The notes below the pieces were generated by a model. The model worked only from the letters and a program-made list of their open reading frames with translations. It had not been told where the DNA came from and made no database searches. Shown here piece after piece: positions 13,369-20,801 of a stretch of 21,832 bases of DNA. Origin of the DNA: Phycisphaerales bacterium UBA4658 (GTDB taxonomy: Bacteria; Planctomycetota; Phycisphaerae; Phycisphaerales; UBA1924). The position numbers and the translations under genes were made by a program. The DNA lies in NCBI GenBank assembly GCA_002405485.1, contig DHLW01000176.1, forward strand, positions 806-22,637, in the 5' to 3' direction. Within the stretch, counting starts at the first letter, position 1, and the number at the start of each line of letters is the position of its first letter.

Positions 13369-14967
13369 CTACCGGACGTCGTTGGGCGCGGGGTTATGCC
13401 AGCGCCTGCCGGTCCTGGCGAGCAGGGCGTCGGCGCCTGGGGGCCCCCAGGAGGCGGCGGGATAGGTCTCGATGCCCGAGCGGAGGGCGGCGGAGTCGAG
13501 GAAGGGCTGGCAGATCTTCCAACTGGACTCGACCTCGTCGCGGTGCTTGTAGAGGGTGCGATCGCCACGGATGGCGTCGAAGATGAGGGGGGCGTAGGCC
13601 TCGACGGCCTCGCCGCCGAAGGTCTTCTGATAGTCCATGTCGAGCTTGGCGGAGGCGATCTTGAAGCCGCCGGACCCGCCGAGCGCGCCGCCGGGGACTT
13701 TGCCATCCACGCGGAGGGAGATGCCCTCGCTTGGGGCGATGTTGATGACGATGCGGTTGTTGGGTCTGGAGCCGGGGTCGAGATCGAGCCCACGGAAGAC
13801 GTGTGTGGGCGGCCTCTTGAAGGTGACGACGACTTCGGTGAGCTTGGAGGCCATCTTCTTGCCGGAGCGGAGGTAGAACGGGACGCCGTTCCATCGCCAG
13901 TTGTCGAACTGGAGCTGGATGGCGGCGTAGGTCTCGGTGTTGCGGGCGGGGTCGACGCCCTGCTCGGTGACGTACGCGGGCTCCTTGGTCTTGGGATCGG
14001 CGTCGTAGCGGCCGAAGACCCCGAGCTGGGCGGCCTCGGCGGTGGTCGCGACGATGGCGGAGTTGAAGAGCTTGATCTTCTCCCGCATGATGGCGTCGGC
14101 CTCGAAGCGGCTCGGGCACTCCATCGCGACCAGGGCCAGGACCTGCAGCAGGTGCGACTGGACCATGTCGCGGAGCGCGCCGCCGGCGCCGGAGTCGTAG
14201 TAGTTCGCGGCCCGGGAGCCGACGCCGACGGTCTCGGCAGCGGTGACCTGCACGTGATCGACGTGCGTGCGGTTCCAGAGCGGCTCGAAGATCGCGTTGG
14301 CGAAACGGAGCACGGCGATGTTCTGCACCAGCTCCTTGCCCAGATAGTGATCGATCCGGTAGATCGCCTCCTCCTCAAAGACCCGCCCCAGGGCGCGGTT
14401 CAGGGACGCGGCCGATGGCAGATCCCACCCGAAGGGCTTCTCGACGATGATGCGCTGCCAGGAGGAGTCCTGCGGGTTGATGGAGCACCACCGCTTGCCC
14501 TCGGCGACCAGGCCCGCCCCGCCGATGGCGGCGATGATCGGCTCGTACAGATTGGGCGAGACGGAGAGGTAGAAGAGGATGTTGGGCGAGCCGCTGGGCT
14601 TGAGGATGCCGCGCTGCTTGGCAAGGGCGTTGATGCGGGACGTGATCGGGTCGCCGGGGACCATCTGTGCGGCATCGCCGGGCTGGTAGTGCACGAACTG
14701 CGCGAAGCGTTGCCAGGTCTCCGGGTCGAAGCGTGCGCTGAACTTCTGCACGCTGGGCATGAGCTTGGCGCGGAAGTCCTCGTCGGACATGGGCGTGCGC
14801 GAGACACCCACGACGCACGAGCCCTCGGGCAGGACGCGCTCGCGGAAGAGGTCGTAGAGCGAGGGGATGAGCTTGCGGTGGGTGAGATCGCCGGAAGCGC
14901 CGAAGATGACGACGACGCAGGGCTCGGCGAGATGTTGGCCGTTCATGGGTGTGGTGATGCCGGACAT
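13369..14967 (-). CDS. zwf: Glucose-6-phosphate 1-dehydrogenase
   Basis: 532 residues, slightly longer than the E. coli enzyme (491). It oxidises glucose 6-phosphate to 6-phosphogluconolactone with NAD(P)+, the entry to the oxidative pentose phosphate pathway in the cytoplasm. The nucleotide-binding fingerprint FGASGDLTHRKL is at residues 22-33, EKPFG at 176-180, and the active-site signature RIDHYLGKE at 204-212 carries the catalytic His. Further family segments are NAIFEPLWNRTHVDHVQ, GGALRDMVQSHLLQVLAL, FYLRSGKKM and DMDYQKTFGGEAVEAYAPLIFDAIRGDRTL. The start at 14967 precedes the Rossmann fingerprint by 22 residues; a much longer open frame reaching 15873 runs antisense through thiE and is not real. 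It is divergent from thiE with 118 bp between them. No gnd, pgl or opcA is nearby. Confidence 0.96.
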   Translation of the reverse strand: MSGITTPMNGQHLAEPCVVVIFGASGDLTHRKLIPSLYDLFRERVLPEGSCVVGVSRTPMSDEDFRAKLMPSVQKFSARFDPETWQRFAQFVHYQPGDAAQMVPGDPITSRINALAKQRGILKPSGSPNILFYLSVSPNLYEPIIAAIGGAGLVAEGKRWCSINPQDSSWQRIIVEKPFGWDLPSAASLNRALGRVFEEEAIYRIDHYLGKELVQNIAVLRFANAIFEPLWNRTHVDHVQVTAAETVGVGSRAANYYDSGAGGALRDMVQSHLLQVLALVAMECPSRFEADAIMREKIKLFNSAIVATTAEAAQLGVFGRYDADPKTKEPAYVTEQGVDPARNTETYAAIQLQFDNWRWNGVPFYLRSGKKMASKLTEVVVTFKRPPTHVFRGLDLDPGSRPNNRIVINIAPSEGISLRVDGKVPGGALGGSGGFKIASAKLDMDYQKTFGGEAVEAYAPLIFDAIRGDRTLYKHRDEVESSWKICQPFLDSAALRSGIETYPAASWGPPGADALLARTGRRWHNPAPNDVR

Positions 14968-15014
14968 GGGCGCATGGTAACGGGTTTGGGAATCCGGAGT
15001 GGAGAATCGCCTGA

Positions 15015-15043
15015 CGGGCGGGGGCCGATGATGGCCGCCCGCC
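15015..15043. other. Strong GC hairpin between zwf and thiE
   Basis: CGGGCGG near 15015 pairs with CCGCCCG ending near 15043, with an additional GGCC/GGCC pairing around a GATGAT loop. It lies in the 118-bp divergent interval and could fold in the thiE leader. No T-tract and no thiamine (TPP) riboswitch core were recognised. Confidence 0.35.
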
Positions 15044-15085
15044 GGGAGCCAACAATCACGCCAACGGTCGGCCCGCCAGACACCC

Positions 15086-16165
15086 ATGCCAGACGCCAGA
15101 CGCATCCTTGACGCCAACCTCAATCGCGCCCGGGAGGCCCTGCGGGTGATGGAGGATCTGGCACGGTTCGTGCTCTCCAGCGGGTCGCTCTCGGGGGATC
15201 TGAAGGCGGCTCGGCACGATCTGCGCCGCATCGCGGAGACCGCTGGGCTGAGCGCCGTCGAACTGGCTGCCTGGCGTGATACTCCGGGAGACGTCGGGAC
15301 CGGCGTGACGACCGACGCGGAGACGCAGCGTGTGGGGCTGCTGGATGTGGCGATCGCCGCGGGCAAACGCGCGGGGGAAGCGCTGCGCGTCATCGAGGAG
15401 GTCGCCAAGACGCTGGCCGTGAACGCGGCGTCCGCCCGATCGGAGCCGACCGACCCGGCGGCACTGGCCAAAGCTCTTCGATACCGCGTGTACGAACTGG
15501 AACGTCGGCTGCTTCTGACCATGGGCACAACCGACGGGCGGGTCCGCCAGTGGCGGTTGTGCGTCCTCATCACCGAGAGCCAGTGTGCCGGCAGGCCCTG
15601 GACGGACGTAGCGGCACGGGCCCTGCGAGGCGGAGCCGAGTGCCTGCAACTCCGCGAGAAGGATCTCTCGGACGCGGAGTTGCTGCGGCGGGCGCGGACG
15701 CTGGTGGATGTGTGCCGCGTGCACGGGGGTGTGTGCATCGTGAACGATCGCCCCGACATCGCGCTGCTCAGCGGGGCCGACGGGGTGCATCTTGGCCAGG
15801 AGGATCTAGGCGTCGCGGATGTCCGTCGACTCGCCGGACGCGGGCTGATCGTCGGGGTGTCGACGGCGAACATGACCCAGGCGCTGCAAGCCGCGGCGGA
15901 TGGCGCGGACTATTGCGGCTGCGGGCCGATGTTCCCCAGCACGACCAAGGCCAAGCCCGCGCTCAGCGGGCCGGAGTATCTGCGGGCGTATCTCGCCGAT
16001 GATCGCACGGCCCGCATCCCGCACCTGGCGATCAGCGGAATCTCGGCGGCCAACGTCGCAACGCTTGCAGAGGCGGGATGCCGGGGCGTGGCCGTGTCGA
16101 GCTCCGTGTGCGGCGCGGCGGACCCGGAGGCGGCGGCGAGAGAGATCGTCAGCCGCCTCGGCTGA
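15086..16165 (+). CDS. thiE: Thiamine phosphate synthase with N-terminal ThiD2-like domain
   Basis: 359 residues, against about 210 for a stand-alone ThiE. Residues 1-145 match the ThiD2-type N-terminal domain, with the hallmark RILDANLNRAREALRVMEDLARF (6-28) and a second echo AGKRAGEALRVIEEVAK (92-108). Residues about 155-355 are the ThiE TIM barrel: ECLQLREKDLS (185-195), VNDRPDIALLSGADGVHLGQEDL (219-241), GVSTANM (257-263), YCGCGPMFPSTTKAKP (276-291) and AISGISAANV. ThiE joins the pyrimidine (HMP-PP) and thiazole phosphate halves of thiamine. The pyrimidine-binding segment reads GVSTAN, where many ThiE proteins have GVSxH. The role of the fused domain is less certain; a pyrimidine-handling role is assumed from its family name. 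No other thi gene is near. Confidence 0.93.
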   Translation: MPDARRILDANLNRAREALRVMEDLARFVLSSGSLSGDLKAARHDLRRIAETAGLSAVELAAWRDTPGDVGTGVTTDAETQRVGLLDVAIAAGKRAGEALRVIEEVAKTLAVNAASARSEPTDPAALAKALRYRVYELERRLLLTMGTTDGRVRQWRLCVLITESQCAGRPWTDVAARALRGGAECLQLREKDLSDAELLRRARTLVDVCRVHGGVCIVNDRPDIALLSGADGVHLGQEDLGVADVRRLAGRGLIVGVSTANMTQALQAAADGADYCGCGPMFPSTTKAKPALSGPEYLRAYLADDRTARIPHLAISGISAANVATLAEAGCRGVAVSSSVCGAADPEAAAREIVSRLG

Positions 16166-16171
16166 GATCGA

Positions 16172-16786
16172 TCAGACGAAGCTCGCCTCGATCGCGACCT
16201 CGCCGAAGTCGATGGTGGTCGAGTCGATGCCCGCCACGTCGCCAGCGGTGTCGCCGATCCAGACGAACGACGAGGACGCCGTCGCTGGCGTGAACGTGGG
16301 CGAGACGAGGATCGTGCCCAGATCCTGGGCGAGTTCGGCGTCGGTCGCACCGGCATCGCCGGAGAAGTCGGCGGGGAGGTCGTGATCCTCGGAGGGATCG
16401 CGGAGTGCGAGCGACTGCTCGTGCGTGCCGCCGGGCGTGGCGAGCACGTCGGCGGGGGTGCGTGTCCACGAGCTGCGTCCGTCCATGACCTCCAGATCGC
16501 TGAACACCTCGCCCACGGCGTTGTCGGCGTGCGACCCCGAGCCGCTCCCCCAGACCCCGCCGAAATCGTACATGTCGGCGTCGGAGCCGTGCCCCGCGTG
16601 ATCGGGCTGGGCGATGGGATCCGACTGGGCGTTCAGGAAGTCGGCATCGGCGATCTGCACGGCGGGCGCGGGGTCGGCGGCGGGCGTTGCGGCAAGCGGA
16701 TCGCCGCTCAGCAGCGAGCGGGACTCGAGCGCTTCGAACACACCGAGCGAGTGAACGTGGCCGCGAGTGCGATGGCCGATGGTCAT
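16172..16786 (-). CDS. Small acidic protein with LEPR-XLL-like N-terminal motif
   Basis: 204 residues from ATG 16786, with AACGGAG about 6 nt upstream. Residues 16-28 read VFEALESRSLLSG, a variant of the planctomycete LEPR-XLL motif (usually LEPRxLL) that marks the N-terminus of many secreted or surface proteins. The rest is Asp/Ala/Gly/Ser-rich and strongly acidic, with no enzymatic motif; low-complexity stretches include FGGVWGSGSGSHADN and PADFSGDAGATDAELAQD. The C-terminus (DSTTIDFGEVAIEASFV) looks like a final beta strand. Function is unknown. Most LEPR-XLL proteins I know of are much larger, so this may be a small family member or a remnant. It is convergent with thiE, with 6 bp between the stop codons. 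Longer in-frame starts overlap the divergent protease gene and were rejected. Confidence 0.7.
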   Translation of the reverse strand: MTIGHRTRGHVHSLGVFEALESRSLLSGDPLAATPAADPAPAVQIADADFLNAQSDPIAQPDHAGHGSDADMYDFGGVWGSGSGSHADNAVGEVFSDLEVMDGRSSWTRTPADVLATPGGTHEQSLALRDPSEDHDLPADFSGDAGATDAELAQDLGTILVSPTFTPATASSSFVWIGDTAGDVAGIDSTTIDFGEVAIEASFV

Positions 16787-17033
16787 GGTCGTCTCCGTTC
16801 TTGGTTTGTCCAGTCGTCGACCGGGGTCCTGAGTCCAGACCGGCGTGAGTCCGTGCCCGGGACCCGGCAGACCAAGTGTGACACGTCCGACGGCCGGCAC
16901 CACGCCGACCGGGCGTGGAGCGCGCCGGGGCGCGGCGCGTGCGGCCTGTGCGGGCGGAATCCCGCCTGAACCCGGCCGGCTGAAGCCCGCGGCGACGCGT
17001 GTGCGGTCATTCTCGGACGTAGGATGCGGCATC

Positions 17034-18284
17034 ATGGACGTCGATTTCAAGAAGCACGTGCTGGGCAACGGCCTGACCATCATCGCCGAGTGCGATCCGT
17101 CGGCGCACTCGGCGGCGATCGGGTACTTCGTGAAGACCGGCGCACGGGACGAGGACGCCCGGGTCATGGGCGTGAGCCACTTCCTCGAGCACATGATGTT
17201 CAAGGGCACGCCGAAGCGTTCGGCGGAGCAGATCAACCGCGACTTCGACCGCATCGGGGCCAAGAACAACGCGTACACGTCGAGCGAGATGACGTGCTTT
17301 CACGCGACCGTGCTCGCCGAGCATGCCTTCGGCGATGGCGGCGCCAACGAGATCCTGGCCGACATGCTCCGGCCCGCGCTGCGGAAGGAGGACTTCGACA
17401 CCGAGAAGAACGTCATCCTTGAAGAGATCGCGATGTACGAGGACAACCCGTTCTGGGTCCTCTATGAGCGGGTGGTGGAGGAGCATTTCGCCGGGCCGTC
17501 GGGAGCCAACGCGTCGCATCCGCTGGCGCACCGGGTGCTCGGGACCAAGCAGACGATCACCGATCTCTCGATCGAGCAGATGCGCGACTACTTCCAGCGG
17601 CGCTACTCGGCGGACAACACGGTGGTGGCTCTCGCCGGGCGGGTCGACTTCGATCGCGCCGTCGAGGAGATCTCCGCGTTGTGCGGATCGTGGCAGCGCA
17701 CCGGGGCGTCGCGAACACCGGGCGGACCCGCCCTGCAGGACCGGTTCCTGGAACTCCGCGACGAGAAGGTGAACCGCGCGTATCTCATCACGCTCAGCCC
17801 CGCGCCGGGTTCAGGCGATCCCCGCCGATACGCGGCCAGTCTGGCGGCCCAGGTCCTGGGCGGCCCGGACAACAGCCGACTGCACTGGGCCCTCATCGAG
17901 ACCGGGCTCGCCGAGCAGGCCGAGGTCGGGTACGAGCCCAAGGACGGCTGCGGGGACATGCTTGTGTTCTGTGCCTGCGAGCCGGGACGGCGCGAGGAGA
18001 TCTGGTCGATCCTCGAGAAGCAGATCGGCGCGCTGGCGTCGACGCTCACCGATGACGACCTGGAGAAGATCCGCTGCAAGGCGGCCACCGGCGTGACGCT
18101 CGCGGGGGAGCGGCCCAGCGGACGCATGCAGCGGCTGGGGCGCCAGTGGACGTACCTGGGCGCGTACACCACGCTGGAGGATGAGCTCCGGGCGATCAAC
18201 GCCGTCAGCGTGCAGGACGTGCGAGAGGTTCTGCGGGCGTACCCGTTTTCTCCACGAACCGTCGGCTGGCTGCTGCCCGGCTGA
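17034..18284 (+). CDS. M16-family zinc metallopeptidase
   Basis: 416 residues from ATG 17034, with AGGA at 17021-17024 as Shine-Dalgarno. The inverted zinc motif HFLEH is at 49-53 (H49, E52, H53), and Glu130 in ILEEIAMYEDNP sits at the expected M16 spacing as third zinc ligand, so the catalytic set is complete. N-terminal NGLTIIAECDPSAHSAAIGYFVKTGARDE and C-terminal LGGPDNSRLHWALIETGLAEQAEV match processing-peptidase-like M16B proteins. At about 416 residues it is the single-unit type that works as a dimer or heterodimer. No signal peptide is evident, so it is probably cytoplasmic or periplasm-facing by unknown means. The substrate is unknown. No partner M16 gene lies next to it in the window, so it may be homodimeric. 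Confidence 0.93.
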   Translation: MDVDFKKHVLGNGLTIIAECDPSAHSAAIGYFVKTGARDEDARVMGVSHFLEHMMFKGTPKRSAEQINRDFDRIGAKNNAYTSSEMTCFHATVLAEHAFGDGGANEILADMLRPALRKEDFDTEKNVILEEIAMYEDNPFWVLYERVVEEHFAGPSGANASHPLAHRVLGTKQTITDLSIEQMRDYFQRRYSADNTVVALAGRVDFDRAVEEISALCGSWQRTGASRTPGGPALQDRFLELRDEKVNRAYLITLSPAPGSGDPRRYAASLAAQVLGGPDNSRLHWALIETGLAEQAEVGYEPKDGCGDMLVFCACEPGRREEIWSILEKQIGALASTLTDDDLEKIRCKAATGVTLAGERPSGRMQRLGRQWTYLGAYTTLEDELRAINAVSVQDVREVLRAYPFSPRTVGWLLPG

Positions 18285-18309
18285 GATCGCAGGCGGGCCC
18301 GGGACGGCC

Positions 18310-19809
18310 TCAGGCGGCGATCGCGGGAGCGTACACCCGGATGGTGTTCTTGCCGGCCTTCTGTGCCGCCTTGACCGCCTGATCGATGATGGCCAGGAGC
18401 GCCGTCGGCTCATCGAACCGCTTGATCATCTGCGTGTCGACGGCGGCAACGCCGACGCTCGCGGTGACGCTCACCTCGGATGGAGCTCCGCTCTTTGCGG
18501 CAATGAGCTTGATCGGAGCATCGGCGACCGATGCGCGGGCCTGCTCGGCGGCCCTCACCGCGCTCGCCCGATCCAGCCGCGGAAGCAGGAACGCAAACCG
18601 GGAGCCCTCGAAGCGGGCGACCATGCCGCCCAGCGGCTGGATGATGCGTTCGAGTCGACCGGCGACGTTGATGAGCACGATGTCGCCGGCGTCGCTCCCG
18701 TACGTGTCGTTGATCTCCTGCAGGCCGTCGACCTCGAACATCGCCACCGACAGCGGACCCACCCCGCCCCGGGCCTGCTCGAAGGCGGCGACCATGGTGC
18801 GATCGAACTGGAAGCGGCTGGCGACGCCGGTGAGCTCGTCGACGGCAAGCGGATCCCGCCCGGGATTGGCCTGCGTGCCGTGCTCCTGTGTCGGGATCTC
18901 CAGCGCGGCGAGCTGCGCTCTGGCGAGCTCGAGCACCGCGTCGGCGTTTGCGAGCTGGCCGGTCGGAACGCTCAGCAGCGAGCCCAGCTCGCGGGTGGCG
19001 CAGGTGATCGACTTGAGGACGTCATCGGCCTGCAGCGTGGTGAGCGCGAACCACTGCTCGGCCCGCTGATAGAACTTCCGCAGCACCTCGACCGGCTCGG
19101 GGCTCGTCAGCACATCGGAGGCGATGTTCCCGAGCCCCACCGCCCGGACCACGCTCGTGAACTCCACGGGCGCCGCGGTCGGACGCTCGTGGTACTTGAT
19201 CGGCATGATCAAGGACTCGGGGAGCTTCCATCGTGTGGCCAGCATCGCCCCCACGTCCGCGTGGTGCAGCTCGAGCTGCTCGAGCTCGAACTTGCTCACC
19301 TTGCGGTGGTCGCCCTCGGCGTTCATGATGACCCGCAGATACGCCGAGCCCAGCGACTGGTACATCGCGATCATCCCCACGTCCTGCAGCAGTCCGCCAA
19401 GGAAGCACTCCTCGGGATTGCTCAGACGCGCCTTGTTGGCGATGATGCGGGCGGCGACGCCCGTGTACAGCGACCGCCGCCAGTGATCTTCCAGGTCGAA
19501 CCCCTCGGTTCGGCTGTCCTTGATCGCGCTCACGAGCGTGAACCCGAGCGCCAGCGTCTTCACCGCCGACAGCCCCAGCATCACGATCGCCTGATTGATG
19601 CTCGAGCACTTGGTCCGCAGGGCGTACATGCTCGAGTTCACGGTCCGCAGGACCTTCGCGGCCAGGGCCTGATCGTTCTGGATCGTCTCCGCCAGCGCCT
19701 TCATCGACACGTTGTCCGCCGACGTCAGCTCGATGACGCGCATCGCCACCGCCGGCAGCGACGGCAAGTCGCGGCAACGCATCACTCGTTCCAGCATCTC
19801 CGGGTTCAT
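18310..19809 (-). CDS. HDOD domain regulator with degenerate GGDEF domain
   Basis: 499 residues from ATG 19809 (ATG 19881 would add 24 residues). Residues about 10-210 form an HDOD domain: LPSLPAVAMRVIELT, DQALAAKVLRTVNSSMY, SSINQAIVMLGLSAVKTLAL. The HD pair is replaced by QD (LLQDVG, 141-145), as usual for these non-catalytic modules. After a linker, residues about 323-495 form a GGDEF fold (DELTGVASRFQFDRTM, INDTYGSDAGDIVLINVAGRL, SVTASVGVA). The signature is EGSRF at 401-405 instead of GGDEF, and no RxxD inhibitory site is visible. Diguanylate cyclase activity is therefore unlikely; a signal-binding or scaffolding role is inferred. It is convergent with the M16 gene and downstream of recO on the same strand, 132 bp away. 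Confidence 0.88.
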   Translation of the reverse strand: MNPEMLERVMRCRDLPSLPAVAMRVIELTSADNVSMKALAETIQNDQALAAKVLRTVNSSMYALRTKCSSINQAIVMLGLSAVKTLALGFTLVSAIKDSRTEGFDLEDHWRRSLYTGVAARIIANKARLSNPEECFLGGLLQDVGMIAMYQSLGSAYLRVIMNAEGDHRKVSKFELEQLELHHADVGAMLATRWKLPESLIMPIKYHERPTAAPVEFTSVVRAVGLGNIASDVLTSPEPVEVLRKFYQRAEQWFALTTLQADDVLKSITCATRELGSLLSVPTGQLANADAVLELARAQLAALEIPTQEHGTQANPGRDPLAVDELTGVASRFQFDRTMVAAFEQARGGVGPLSVAMFEVDGLQEINDTYGSDAGDIVLINVAGRLERIIQPLGGMVARFEGSRFAFLLPRLDRASAVRAAEQARASVADAPIKLIAAKSGAPSEVSVTASVGVAAVDTQMIKRFDEPTALLAIIDQAVKAAQKAGKNTIRVYAPAIAA

Positions 19810-19941
19810 GGGTGTGACGTGCTCGCGGGCTTGACCGGGACCATTCGACTTTGTCTGAGATCGGACGGGCCGCTCATCCACTTCACCCCCACAGGCGCTT
19901 TCGTCAGGGGTTGCCCCGCTTCACCCGGATTTCCCGGGCGG

Positions 19942-20736
19942 TTATCGCGCAAGTCTGGACCCGAAAACCAGGGTCATGGTCGCCGGCTCGACCCCCAGCA
20001 CATACCGCACATATGACGCGAGCAGCCGATTCACCCGGTCCATGGACTGGGGGTCGGTCTGCTCGCGAGCCGCCAGGGCTTCAAGCCCCCCGCTCGCAAA
20101 GTCCCGCAGCAGCTCCAGGGTGCCTCCGCGGACGCGCCAGCAACTCAGGTCGCCGGTCGCCGAACCGCAGAACCCGCCCAGCGCCGGGGCGAAACTCAAC
20201 GCCCCTTCGCTCTTTACGTCGATCGGCTCGCCGGTCTGCACGTCGGCGTCGAGCTCGGGCTTGTACCCCGTCTCCACAAGCACCGACCACTGAAACTTCA
20301 GCATCGCCGGTGCGATCCGGGCCTCGATCTGCTCCACCGCCTCCTGCCCGTCGGACCTGGCCAGCATCCGCAGACACTCCACGGCCTGGTCAAACAGCAC
20401 GGCGTGCGGATCGTGATCCCGGATGGCGTGCTGCAGCGTGTCCGCGACGTACAGCCCGGCATGATGCACCGCCAGCGAACGCCGGAGCGCGGGGAAGGTC
20501 TCCGACAGATCCCACGAAGTAATGAGCGCCAGCTCCGCCCCGGCCCGCACGATCACCCCCACCCGCCCCAGCGTGAGCATCTCAAGACCGCCGGAGTACG
20601 GGTGCTTGGGCCGCTTGGCGCCCTTGGCCAGCCCTCGAACCACGCCCGCGCCACGCGTGAACACGAGCGCGGTCTGGCTGGTCTCCGACCAGTCCCAGAC
20701 ACGCAGACACAGCCCGTCATCGATCACGCCGGCCAT
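19942..20736 (-). CDS. recO: DNA repair protein RecO
   Basis: 264 residues, near the family length of about 240-260. RecO anneals single strands and, with RecR, helps load RecA onto SSB-coated DNA in RecF-pathway recombinational repair. The N-terminal OB-fold segment has the expected layout (DDGLCLRVWDWSETSQTALVFTRGAGVVRGLAKGAKRPKHPYSGGLEMLTLGRV), followed by the helical domain (LAVHHAGLYVADTLQHAIRDHDPHAVLFDQAVECL) and the conserved LETGYKPELD-like stretch (VETGYKPELDADV). The C-terminal part contains only Cys residues in GGFCGSATGDLSCW, so the four-Cys zinc site of some RecO proteins is not complete. ATG 20736 fits the family start. Downstream, small GC hairpins without T-tracts precede the HDOD gene. 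No recR or recF is nearby. Confidence 0.93.
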   Translation of the reverse strand: MAGVIDDGLCLRVWDWSETSQTALVFTRGAGVVRGLAKGAKRPKHPYSGGLEMLTLGRVGVIVRAGAELALITSWDLSETFPALRRSLAVHHAGLYVADTLQHAIRDHDPHAVLFDQAVECLRMLARSDGQEAVEQIEARIAPAMLKFQWSVLVETGYKPELDADVQTGEPIDVKSEGALSFAPALGGFCGSATGDLSCWRVRGGTLELLRDFASGGLEALAAREQTDPQSMDRVNRLLASYVRYVLGVEPATMTLVFGSRLAR

Positions 20737-20782
20737 GGTCCGACGGTAGCGATCCCGACCGCTTGACCCGATCGCATCTGTA

Positions 20783-20800
20783 TGCTAGTGTTCACTAACA
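20783..20800 (+). promoter_or_regulatory. Inverted repeat overlapping the start region of the FAD oxidase gene
   Basis: TAGTG-TT-CACTA at 20786-20797 is a perfect inverted repeat, extended by matching TG/CA outside one mismatch (20783-20800). It ends 1 nt before the ATG at 20802, where a Shine-Dalgarno would normally lie. TTGACC at 20763-20768 and TATGCT at 20781-20786 resemble -35 and -10 elements, but their 12-nt spacing is too short. The size and AT content within GC-rich DNA suggest a repressor operator, such as a TetR-type site. This is inference. Confidence 0.4.
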
Positions 20801-20801
20801 C

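Noticed and set aside
14968..15085. TPP riboswitch before thiE
   Set aside because: The interval holds a GC hairpin, but I see no CUGAGA-type core or the second conserved TPP element.
13339..15111. 590-codon plus-strand open frame across zwf
   Set aside because: It is the shadow of zwf, which shows complete active-site motifs on the minus strand.
14968..15873. N-terminal extension of zwf to an 834-residue protein
   Set aside because: The extension is antisense to the ThiD2-ThiE gene and has low-complexity Ser/Arg composition; the G6PD fold starts right after 14967.
18181..20016. 611-codon plus-strand open frame across the HDOD gene
   Set aside because: Arg/His/Leu-rich shadow translation; HDOD and GGDEF folds are clear on the other strand.
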